Source of the DNA: Ilyonectria destructans
Lineage: Eukaryota > Ascomycota > Sordariomycetes > Hypocreales > Nectriaceae
Direction: 5' to 3'
DNA: 64,000 nt
Assembly (NCBI GenBank): GCA_020740775.1
Contig: JAHEWK010000002.1
Location: 5,766,001 to 5,830,000 of the forward strand
Positions 11,169-22,096 of the stretch are shown piece after piece (within the stretch, counting starts at the first letter, position 1; every line of letters begins with the position of its first letter). The notes beneath the pieces are model-generated. The model was not told where the DNA came from. It saw nothing but the letters and a program-made list of their open reading frames with translations, and ran no database searches. A program made the position numbers and the translations under genes.

Positions 11169-13717
11169 TCATGTTCCCCCGAGGAAGTCCATCACATCAT
11201 TGGATTCCTCAAACCAGCTGCTCAATTGTGTGCCGAGCGGATCGAGTTCCATCCCTCCAAAACCTGCCCAGGTCTGACTTTCGAGGACCTGGGGTACAGG
11301 CACGAGCTCAAGGCCATCGCCAAGACCTCCGATGTTGTTGGAGCCTTTGCCAACGTCTAGGCCGGCGCTGCCCGATCGGGCAGCAAAATATGCTTCTCCC
11401 TTAACCTCGACATATCTCGCCGCCACGTTGTACAGGGCTCGGAAGATCCGCAGCTGTTTGGCGCAGCTCGCATAGTCGGGCTTTTCAGAGAGAAGCTCCA
11501 TGACCTGGACGAGAGCCTTCAGGCTATTCAAGTCATCTAGATTGGCCGTTTCGACGATATTGCAAAAGACAATATTGAATGAAATAAATGGAAGAAGCAA
11601 GAGGGCACCATTGACCCACAATTCAAGCATAGCAGAGTGCAGCTCGTTGTTGAGGAGCAGAGTGATGCATTCTATATGCCCCTGCAGTGCGATTCGGGCG
11701 GCGGAGGTGCATTCGGCAGATATCGAGGCGGGCGTCCGACCAGGTGTACCCCTGTAGATTGCCGTGAGCATCACATAGTCGCTGGCCTTGTTGGCGTGCC
11801 TGGTGAACTCGATCATTGCGGATTCATGCAGCCCTTCAAAACGTCTTGCCAATTTCGTCTTCAACATGTTAGTGACGGAAACCAGAAAATACATGAGGGA
11901 CATCCACAGACCCAATGTTCAGCTTTGCTTGTTGAGATCTCCTGCCACTCAGCAGCCAATGCATGAACACGCGCGGTTCGTGTCCCCGTCGGTTGTGCTA
12001 GGGCTCTCGGGCTGTAGATGTCGTCGTAGACGAGCCCATAGATACGGGCAGCGTTGACAGACTCCAATAGATTCTGTCTAATAGCATTGGATGTGCTAGT
12101 TTGTGGATCAGGCTTGGGTATCGTTATGTCGTGGTCTCGAATTGTCGACGGCCGTGCGAGACGGAGTGACACGGCCCTTTCGAGGGAGTAGATAGACCAA
12201 AACAAGCGAGTCTTGCGGTGCCGCTCCTCGATTGTGTCGCCAGTCATGGATGAACTACTGTGCAATCCGAGTGCTTGAGCATGAAGTGATGCTTTCGAGA
12301 TGAAGGTCCAGCAAGCAAAGATTTTATTCTTTTGAAAGCAGTAAAGAGTCTGGAAGAGGTCAAAGAATGCATTCGGTCAGACTTGAGAAATCCCTGATAG
12401 GTTAGAGAGCCATGGAAAACTCACCGCCAGGTACATAGCCAGAACATAGTCGATTGTTGTTGGGATATGGAATCCCAAGCTCGAAAGTACCGCCTCGAGA
12501 CTGCTTTGGCATATCTCTGCTTGTCTATTGAGGTCCTGTCTGGCCTCATTCGAGGTCAGGGTGGCACACTCCCCAAACAGCCAGTAAAGACCCATGTACG
12601 CGATGATGAGCTCCGAATCTGTGGCAGGGCCGGGAGAGCAGACTTTCGTCAAATAAAGTGTGAAGTCGCCGAAAGATTTCAGCTCCTCAAGCCAGGACAT
12701 TGGGACAGGGGCGTGGTCTTTGTGATTGTCAGTTCTCGGCCGAGGTCAACGAGGTGTGAAAGGGTACAAGCGCCATACGCACCTTGGGCCATTCTCAGGC
12801 ACGCCATGACCTTGTCGATTGGAGGAACAGGCAGATCTCTCGTGGTCATGCCGAGTGGAAGAGTTCTTGGAAACGGTGGAGCATCTTCATCTGCAACATT
12901 TCGTCGCTTTTGCGAGTCCACGACAGCCTGAAGTGTATCGAGTGCAAACCTCATCTCGAGAACAGTACTCGAAGCTCGCTCGCCACCATCGAATTTGACT
13001 GCTTCCTCAAGAAACTTTGTGGCCGAGATGGCATAGGAAAATAAGGAGTTGTCGATGCCTTGGTGCTCTGCTGCCGTAGGTCGAGAAGGTCTGTTGTTCT
13101 CCACCGGATAGGTCTCATTGCTATTTCTGCCAGAATGTGATGGCCCTATTTTGATTGGGTTATTTGATCCTTCCATCAATCGGGCGAGGTCATCGATCTT
13201 TTGTGAGATGTGCTCGATCCTGCTCTCGCTGGGCAAGGGGATGGTATGTCAACTCCTACTCCTGGTCTATATGGGAGAAGCCTACTGGCGTGAGGGTGAC
13301 GTACTACATGCTGGATATCAAGACCCTTTGGCGCTTCGCCCGCTTCTGCGCTATTGGGTACGAACATTGTGACTGTGCTCGAATGCATTGGGTGCAAGGA
13401 CGGATCCGATCGCATTTGATCTGAGTTCATTGTGGTTAGAAGAATGCGCGGAAGCAGCATGAGCGGGTGGTTGGTGCAATCACCTTGCGTCGTCGACATC
13501 TATCACACTGTAATAAATCAGCCTCAGTGTCTCAAAGGTTGATCACAACGAGAGGCAAGCTCAGATCGGACGCGGCTCGACGTACAGCGACCTTCTCCGT
13601 TGCCAGAGTATCTGGTTCTGGTAGGTCTGCGACCTTCCCTTCGTCTCCGCTGCAGTCATTGTCGTACACAGGGGAAACTTCATCGTCAGGAGCACTTTCG
13701 GTCGTGGACGAAGCCAT
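11169..13717 (-). CDS. Zn2Cys6 transcription factor with Fungal_trans domain (7 exons)
   Basis: Model, minus strand: 13717-13586, 13507-13484, 13420-13305, 13228-12783, 12717-12425, 12349-11912, 11858-11169; 712 aa, frame kept at every junction. The zinc cluster spans residues 45-71 with spacing C-x2-C-x6-C-x5-C-x2-C-x6-C. Its first half, CDRCRRRK, is a separate 24-nt exon; the second half, IKCDRIRPCTQCIRAQSQC, opens exon 3. The central Fungal_trans region shows the usual RLFWSIYSLERAVSLRLARP in exon 6. Intron 2 (63 nt) carries a CTAAC branch site; its donor is the weaker GTGATT. Exon 7's acceptor follows an ACTAAC site. It is a nuclear regulator, divergent from the ABC transporter, so the exporter is a likely target. 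The splice at 13304/13229 has an alternative donor 3 nt away. Confidence 0.85.
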
Positions 13718-14434
13718 GGCCGCGTCGGAGGCAGCTCAGGCCCCGTAGCCGTAGGACCGCGTCTGGGTGGCGGTGACCTGGGGCTCCCGGAATTGCGGAG
13801 GTACCGGCCGGGTGAAGGCAGCAGGGAATGACAGACAGCCAACTAGAAAGGGTACAACGCTAGGCAGGAAGCTCGCAGCAAGTCACCTAGGTTGCAGTGT
13901 GGCCAGACGTGCCTCGCGAGGTCTGAAGAATTGGAATGAAGAAGAGAACGTTGAGCGGGACGGCCGAGCCGAGAGCCCCGCCGAGATGGCCCCGCCTGCT
14001 TAGCACGGACATGCGGACCGCCAAGGTTCCGCAGACCGTCTTGTGGAGACCGCAATTGCTACCACGCACGACGGAATGCGGTCGTTCACCATGTCCGTTT
14101 CCATTGTGGCAATAATAGCAAATAAGCATTCGCTCCCTTGATAATAAGACCTCCCAAATAAATATGGAATCGACACCTCATTTGACGTCTTGGCTCCTTC
14201 TTCTATATTCTTCTTGTTCTTCTATTCCGTCTCATAATCCTTTGAAACCGCCTCGAGCTGGCCAAACGTTCCTTAACTTCAACCACGTCTATTCGGTTGG
14301 ACTAGTCCCTATCACCGCCTTGAGCTAACTAAACATTCCTTTACCTCATATCCATTCTCTTTAGGCGACGCTCTCATCATCTCAATCCATTCGCCGTAGG
14401 CCTCCAAGACCTGCTCAACCCAGGCAAATTCATC
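13718..14434. promoter_or_regulatory. Bidirectional promoter, Zn2Cys6 regulator / ABC transporter
   Basis: A 717-bp region between the regulator ATG at 13717 (minus) and the transporter ATG at 14435 (plus). It contains CGG/CCG-rich stretches on the regulator side (about 13780-14050) and an imperfect direct repeat (14248-14280 and 14315-14347) on the transporter side. The layout suggests regulator control of both genes. No clear TATA box on the transporter side. Confidence 0.5.
14248..14347. repeat. Imperfect 33-bp direct repeat in the transporter promoter
   Basis: Copy 1 (14248-14280) begins CCGCCTCGAGCTGGCCAAAC and copy 2 (14315-14347) begins CCGCCTTGAGCTAACTAAAC. The copies match at 26 of 33 positions and six of the seven differences are transitions. 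They are offset by 67 bp and lie 90-190 bp upstream of the transporter start. They may be duplicated regulator sites. Confidence 0.5.
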
Positions 14435-17400
14435 ATGCCGCATCTCGATGAAAAACGACTCAAAGAGAGCGAATCAGACGATGCAGTCTCCGCTGCCGGG
14501 AAGACGGCTCCCAAGGTCAAGGAACCATCTGCTTTCAAAGGATTCTTTGTATGTCCCCTCCAGAGATGCATGCAATGCCCCTTGGTCGGACGCAGCTACT
14601 GACTACGTCGCGTCGCAGAGGATCTTTTCTTTTGGAACCCCGACCCTGTATGCTTTGTTAGCGGTTTCCCTGGTTGCGGCGGTCGCAGCAGGGGTAGCCC
14701 TCGCTATGGTCAACGTCGTGATGGGTCAATTCATCAGGTTACTGGGAAATGCCAGCAGCGGCGGAGTCTCATCTGGATTCATGAGTGCGGTGAGCACGAC
14801 AGCGTATGCGCCATCTCGAAATCAACCAGGCAAACCTGCATCCGTTTCTGGATAGTAAAGCTGACAAGCATCTCTCTTTTCTAGGCTCTACTTTGTTTAC
14901 ATTGGCATAGTCCGTCTCGTAACCATCTATCTGTATGCATCCCTCATGACATACGTCGCGTACCACATCGTCCGCAACATCCAGCACGCGTACCTTCGAG
15001 CAGCCCTCAGTCAGGAGGTCGGATATTACGATCAGGGCGTTTCTGGCTCAATCGCGACGCAAGCCACCTCCAACGGTCTCTTGATCCAATCGGGAACTTC
15101 AGAAAAGCTCGGCCTCTTCGTCCAATCGATTTCCACGTTTGCGGCAGCCTTCGTCATCGCATTCATCAGTCAATGGAAGCTCACTTTGATCCTCCTCAGC
15201 ATCATCCCAGCCATCGTCATTCTTGTTGGCGGAGTTGGAGCCTTCGATGCCACCATCAACACCAAGCTCTTCAAAACCTACGCAGACGCCGCGAGCTACG
15301 CCGATAACCTCCTCGGTGGCATGCGGACGGTCCATGCCTTTAGCCTTCAGTCCAGGACACTGGCGAAATATGACGAGTTTCTTCGGAACGCACTGAAACT
15401 CGGCAACAAGAAAAGCAAGTTCATTGGCATATTGTTCGGAGGGCAATACTTCGTCATCTACGCGGGAATGGCCTTGTCGTTCTGGCAAGGCTTCCAGATG
15501 ATTGCCAGGGGCGAGGCAGATCTGGGAACTGTCTTTACGTTGGTCCACCCCCGTGACACCCCGCAGATTGAGGAACCTCGCGCGCTAAGTCTCGTTTTCA
15601 CAGTGTTCTCTTCTCGGTCATCATTGCTGCTTCAACTATCATGATGATGGCACCTCACTTTTTGACCTTTGGACGTGCCGCAACTGCTGCCATCGAGCTC
15701 TTCAAACTCATCGACAGAGAATCTGAGATAGACGCCTTTGACCCTTCGGGTCTACAGCCAGAGTCAGTCAGCGGAAATATTGAGATTAAAGCAGTCAAAT
15801 TCATGTACCCGACGCGTCCTGACACGACAGTCCTGGATGATTTCACTTTGTCAGTTCCGGCCGGCAAGGTGACAGCACTGGTGGTGAGTGAACACTGACA
15901 TCTGGCAACACGTGGTTTGCAATAGTTGGACTGAAATCTATCTAGGGACCTAGCGGCTCCGGAAAAAGTACCATTATTGGCCTCCTCGAGCGCTGGTACA
16001 ATCCTGTTACCGGTGCGATCAAGCTTGATGGGCACGATATCAACAGTCTTAACCTAGCTTGGCTTCGTACGAACATACGACTAGTCCAACAAGTGAGTAA
16101 ATTCTCTCCGTCAGTGCAAAACATGAATGCTAAGAGGAGCCCTAGGAGCCTGTTCTCTTCAACGGCACGGTATTCGACAATATCGCCTATGGTCTGGTGG
16201 CGACTGCTTGGCAGGATGATTCGCAAGAGCAGCAAATGACTCGAGTCGTGAGCGCTGCCAAGATGGCTTTTGCTCACGATTTCATCATGGAGCTTCCGGA
16301 TGGTTATCATACCCGTGTCGGCGAACGTGGAGGGCTTCTTTCCGGCGGACAGAAGCAGAGGATCGCCATTGCGCGCAGCGTCATCTCGGAGCCTCGAATT
16401 TTATTGCTCGACGAAGCTACCAGCGCTCTTGATCCACACGCCGAGGGCGTCGTGCAGAGGGCTCTTGATAGCGTTTCTCGAGACCGCACGACCATTGTGA
16501 TAGCCCACAAACTATCCACCATCCGCAACGCCGACAACATCGTTGTCATGTCTCGCGGAAAGATTTCCGAGCAGGGAACTCACGCGGAGCTCCTCGAGCG
16601 AGACGGCATCTATTCGAGGCTCGTCACGGCGCAGGATCTTTCCCCTTCCAATCAGCTGCCGGCTGAAAGCGATACGGCTTCCGAAGCCAGGGAAGAGATG
16701 CAGTCCACCACTGTTGAGCGTGTTGCCTCACTGAAAAAGCTGAGTACTACGGAAACACGGCAGCTTGCAATGTTGGGTGATCGGGAAGACCCTGAGAAGT
16801 ACCAAGGAGGCGGCCTCTTCAGCTGTGTCTGGCGCCTTGCGCGCACAACCCCTGAGCTGACTGTATGGTACATCGTGGCTGCTTTGGCATGTGTTGGAGG
16901 AGGTATGTATCGCCTTCCGAAAACATTGCACCTGACCTATCAACTGACTGAACCCTTTCGCAGGTGCTGTTTACCCTGGGCAAACCTTGCTACTCGGAAA
17001 ACTCGTCGACATCCTCGGCGTCGACGACCCCAGACCTCAGGCCAACTTTCTTTCTCTGATGCTTTTTGTCTTGTCCCTCGGTTGCTTGGCATGCTTTTAC
17101 ATCCTTGGCTGGGCAATGAATGTCATTGCCAATGTGAGTCACTGGTCCTCGAGTACCATTCAGAAGCGAGACAGCTAATTGCATGCCTAGACATTGAGCA
17201 CCAGGGTACGCATAGACATCATGTCCTCGCTTCTTAGACAAGATCTACGCTTCTTCGATCGCCCTGAAAATACTGTTGGCGCTCTCAGCAGCCGACTGGA
17301 CTCAAACCCCCAAGCCATCTTGGAACTGATGGGCATCAACATCTCCTTCGCCATCATTTCCGCAATCAGTGTTGTGGCTTGCTGCGTTCTGTCGCTTGTC

Positions 17401-18901
17401 GTGGCGTGGAAGGTTGGTGTTATTGGAGTCTTCGTCGGACTCCCGCCGCTCTTACTTTCTGGGTGGTTGCGCATCAAGCTCGAGACTCGTCTGAACGCCA
17501 TTATCAGCAAAGCTTTCCTGCAGAGCGCCTCATTGGCTTCTGAAACGGTCCTCTCGATTCGTACTGTCTCTTCTCTGGCTATTGAGAATAGTGTACTGCA
17601 AAGATACACAGACGAGCTCGATGCCGCCATCCAAAGCTGCACACCGCCGCTGTTCCACGTCATGCTGTGGTTCGCTTTTACCCAAGCCATAGAGCAGTTC
17701 GTTCTTGCGCTAGGTTTCTGGTATGCGTCTAATACTCCCCTTGGGTCTCTCGCAAACTCTGTCCGTGGTTGCTAATGTATCTCGATGCTCAGGTGGGGGT
17801 CAAAACTTGTCAACGATGGCGAAATCACCTTCTACCAATTCATGGTGGCCTTCATGGGTGTCTACTTCTCCGGGATGGCCGCTGGGACACTCTTCAGCTT
17901 TGCTGGCAGTAAGTCAAACTCTAGTCTTGACCCACCCACTGTGTTGCTAACCTCGGTGGCAAAAGGCTTTACCAGGGGAATCCAAGCGGCCAACTATTAC
18001 TTCTGGTTATCCAGCTTGGAGCCAACGATGGCAGAAACGGAGGCCAACAATGTCTCCGGCCCCGTTGATGGTTGTAGAACCTACGAGTTGAAGGATCTCC
18101 AGTTCTCATACCCTCTCGCCCCCGATAACAAGGTTTTGAATGGTGTGTCGATGGAGGTAAGTACTCTAAAAGCATAGTCGATGCAATTCGCCTGGTCTTT
18201 ACCCTCTGTCTATATGACTGACAAGTGAACAGATCCGGCGCGGCGATTTTGTGGCCTTTGTTGGCGCCTCGGGATGCGGCAAAAGTACTATGGTCTCGCT
18301 CCTAGAGCGATTCTATGATCCGACTAGCGGTACCATCTCTGTTGACTCGCACTCCTTGGCCTCCTTTAGTCCGGCTAGATACCGCCGGCACGTTGCTCTT
18401 GTACAGCAAGAACCATCGCTGTTCCCCGGTTCCATCAGAGAAAACATCTCCCACGGCACGGATTCGGTCAACGTGTCCGATGCAGATATCGAATCAGCTT
18501 GTAGAGCTGCCAACGCTTGGGACTTTGTCTCTTCTCTGCCCGAAGGTCTCAGCACCCCTTGCGGGACCAGCGGCAGTCAACTTTCTGGGGGTCAGAGGCA
18601 GCGCATTGCGATTGCCAGGGCCCTCATCAGGCAACCTAGCGTCATCTTACTTGACGAGGCGACAAGTGCGCTCGACACGGAGTCTGAACGCATTGTCCAG
18701 TCTGCTCTTTCGGAGGCTGCCACCGGAAACAGGATCACCATTGCTGTTGCACATCGTCTCTCGACCATTCGTCAGGCGAACCGCATCTTTGTCTTCTACG
18801 GTGGTCGGGTGGTGGAAGCTGGAACCCATGAGGAGCTGATCCACATAAACGGCATGTATGCCAAAATGTGTCAAGCACAGAGCTTGGACCGCGCGGGTTG
18901 A
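14435..18901 (+). CDS. Full-size MDR/P-glycoprotein-type ABC transporter (ABCB)
   Basis: Model: 14435-14548, 14619-14803, 14885-15538, 15604-15883, 15946-16092, 16146-16902, 16964-17133, 17191-17720, 17793-17908, 17966-18156, 18233-18901; 11 exons, 1270 aa, the usual length for fungal full ABCB exporters. Layout is TMD1-NBD1-TMD2-NBD2. NBD1 has Walker [10 protein letters not shown] (412-420), signature LSGGQKQR (from 525), Walker [13 protein letters not shown] and the H-loop IAHKLST. NBD2 has Walker [10 protein letters not shown] (about 1059-1067), LSGGQRQR (from 1165), [12 protein letters not shown] and VAHRLST. All catalytic elements are intact, so both sites should hydrolyse ATP. It is a plasma-membrane or vacuolar exporter of hydrophobic compounds; the substrate is unknown. 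It is divergent from a Zn2Cys6 regulator. Intron lengths run from 53 to 81 nt. Confidence 0.92.
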
Positions 18902-21297
18902 CGGTGTGGCAGCACGCTGTCACGATATCTGTATTTAGGCATGCCAGACGGTCAGCAGGGGGTCAACCGCTATAGGTGCGACAGCAGTCTTGTATGCTGA
19001 CCTCAAAATTTCCATTGTGTGATTTCTTTACGGTGTATAATAAAGCAATTAGATAGACTAGATAAATACAGAGACATCTTTAATTACAGATACAAAACAC
19101 AAGCTGGATTTGGTCAGAACGCGCTCGTGATACTAGCTCTTGGCTGTAGGACTTTAGCTATTGAAGGGCGAGGACAGCGCCAGCAAGATTGACGATTAAT
19201 CACAGCAGCAACAGGCTGAAGAGTTAGTATCAACCTCTGAAAGTGAGGCTGAATAGGCGCCGACGAGGTTGTGAATAACCTCAAAAGTCCACTTATATAT
19301 ACACATGTGTACGTCCATTCCACTCCAGTCGAATATGTATAACATCCACTATGTAATTGCAGAAGAAATCGTACATTCACTCTACTCAGTCCAATGTGGA
19401 GTGAATGTAGTGGTTCCGAGCCTTATTTGTTCCTTTACGGCCAGGTCCAAAAATGGGAACTAGGTTGACTGTGACCCAGTTCAAGAACCCTATTTCCACT
19501 TCAGTCACCGATTGTATGCACTAGCACCCCTGATTCTAAGTTAGCAATATTAATGCAGTGCCTATTTCGACTTCATAGTTATGGTTTAAATTTCTATTTC
19601 AACTCTTTTCTTGCCAACGCAGAGGACCGTTTTCAACTTGGCACTCTCGTAATAATGAATGGGGATGATCAGATGACGCTAACGCCGTGTTGAGACAGCC
19701 ACCTACTTACTCTCCTCTAGCTTCTCTTTCGACAAGACTGGCGTTCTTACACCGAGTGCCTTCACCCATTTCGCCTCCAAACCTAGCGCCATGCCAGATA
19801 TCTCCATGTTCTTCTACCTTCACCCTCTCGAGACTCCATCTGTCCCCAACAAAATCTCTAGTACGCCAGCTTGCGTTCCGAAAATCGCGCCTACCTGTAA
19901 CTCAACGGCTTCGGAAGTGTCGATGACGCTACCGCCAAGCATCAGAGTTCGTTCCTTCAATGAGGTCCTCATCACCGCTGGCTGAAGAAGCTGAGAAACC
20001 ATCATTTGGGTTGCTGAAATGGAAGCTGGTTGGCGCAGGGTTCATCTGGAGACAAGAATATGGCTAAGGATACACGGATTCTCAGTGAGCAAGAGCCCGT
20101 AGCCGTGATGGGAGGGTACTGGATATCATATGATGCATAATGATGTCGGCAAAGGGCGCCACGTAATCACCCCCTCATCCCTCTCATTATGGCACTCCCA
20201 TGAAGCAGTCAGTGAAGCATTTTTGCTGTTCAGTAGAACTCTCTATCGCTAACCTAAATTGGTAACCCATGCCCTTTTGTAAATTATGAGGACGTTGAGT
20301 TTCCTGGGAATTTCTATCATCCCCGCTGATGAGTGGGTCTTTACTGACCACAGTGAAAGTGGATTCTGTGATACATATGCTGGGGGTCAAAAGGCTTGAC
20401 ACAGCCCCCAATCACCAGCATAGAGCATGGTCTGTTGACCATATGGAAGGGGGTAAAGATCGGAGAGGTATTTCCTCAGTCATCATTGGCGGCCGCTTGA
20501 CGTCACCGCGCATTTTCCAGATGGGGGAACCGCTTCGTTGCCCAGAAATGTCTCAACGGCTACGTGCACTTGTGACTCCCTGTGGTTCTGCACGAATTCT
20601 TGGCTTTGAAGGATAACAGCATGTGCAAAGATGTAGACATTCTACAACTTGGGTCAAGTAACCGTAGGGGTCATAATTTTCCGTCGGCAGTGCGCCGCCT
20701 CCTCACCAAGACACGGCGTGCCTCAGACACGGTCCTCAGAAATAGCATCTTGGGAGGGATGGGAGTCAAGGAAACTTCTGCTCGTGTTGGGTGGGGTGTC
20801 GATATAGAGCGCACCCTCTGACCTGACCCGTCGGAAAGGGACTTACATAGTAAATACGTACAGGCGCCACAGGGCTAGGACTGTCTTGGCGAACAGGCTT
20901 GACTTTCCAAGTGCGAGCCGAGCAATGCTTGTTTCGTTATCCCGCTGTGTGCATTGACCCTCGTCCCGTCGATCTTTTCGTGTGTGGAAGCCGGCTAACG
21001 CGTTGACCTAAATTGGCCGACACTTTGATAAAATTGTGGTTTGCTGCAGGGGTAAACCACTCAACTTTTCTGCGGAGACTGGAGTGGGACCATGGATGTG
21101 CATTTCAGGTCATTGCGGCCACAACAAGAGACTGGCGATGATGAACAAGCCCTGAAACCACACCGAACTGGGCTGGCCGAGGCGATTCTGGCTACGCACA
21201 TGCTCTTGACATAAAGAGTTCCTGGATCGTTCTTTCAGTTTTGTAACACCATCATCTTCACCTTCACTTGTCGCAACCTTTCTTCTCTGTTCAATCA
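18902..21297. other. Gene-poor intergenic region
   Basis: About 2.4 kb without a convincing gene. Several frames of 60-95 codons occur on both strands (for example 19687-19926, 19820-20005, 20329-20616) but none shows a family pattern or good start context. A 10-bp inverted repeat, ACATTCACTC at 19373-19382 and GAGTGAATGT at 19399-19408, lies inside. The last 300 bp presumably hold the promoter of the ECL1-like gene. Confidence 0.45.
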
Positions 21298-22096
21298 ATG
21301 CATCACACTCGCGACCAGCGTAGCCATAGCCGTCTCGCCCTTCCTACTGTAGGAATCCCCATGACTCGTCGATATACTCTTTCCAAGATTCCTCGGTATC
21401 GAACTGAACATGAACAACAAGAAAGTTCAAATTTCATAGATGAAGATGGAGAAGTCTTTCCGCACTTTTGGTACGCCTACGTTCACAACTGAATGTCTTA
21501 ATTGTAACCACCCTTCGGTCTTATGGGCGTTTCACTGAACAGGCATTTTTACACTAGTATGACCTGTGAGAAGGAGTTCATCCCCCACGACCATATGTTC
21601 CTATTCTGCTCTGAAAGGTACATTCTGAACCCCCAGTCCGGAACTCATCACCTCACCCCCACCTACTTCCACGGCCGCGCAGTCCGGGATGTGCTGACAA
21701 CAACCAAACAGTTGTCGGACAATTGACCAAACAACAACCTCGTCATCTGCAGCTCCTGCGTATCATCGCACGACGGACAATTACCCTTTCTACTCCGCAT
21801 TAGCCCCTGCACCCGGAGACATCATACCACAAGCATCACCGTCGCGGCCTACGGTAGGGTTTATAAGCTCTGCATCAGCCTCTCCAGGGATTGGAAGTGA
21901 AGACAGCACCTACGACGACACATCACGTACAACTGGTGTCCAATCCGTTTCAGCTGTCTGTAACTTGGCTCGGAAAGCAGTATTAGCTTTCCAGGCACAA
22001 AAGGATGGAATAGTCAGATTCCCCTATAATAGGACTAACGGCGGAGCCACTGTCGACAAGTCATGGCAAACCGACCTAGAAAGCAGAAGGTTCTGA
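21298..22096 (+). CDS. ECL1-like (extender of chronological lifespan) zinc-site protein
   Basis: Model: 21298-21470, 21558-21617, 21712-22096; 205 aa, in frame at both junctions, no internal stop. Splicing assembles a CMTC (Cys58, Cys61) - 13 residues - CSESCR (Cys75, Cys79) motif. This matches the fungal ECL1/life-span regulatory signature C-x2-C-E-K-Q/E ... Y/F-C-S-E-x-C-R. The Cys58 and Ser78 codons are split by introns, so the motif is invisible in unspliced frames. The C-terminal 125 residues are Ser/Thr/Pro-rich and look disordered. ECL1 proteins extend chronological lifespan and respond to nutrient or zinc limitation in yeasts; the role here is inferred. An alternative acceptor at 21542 would lose the first Cys and is less likely. 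Confidence 0.75.
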
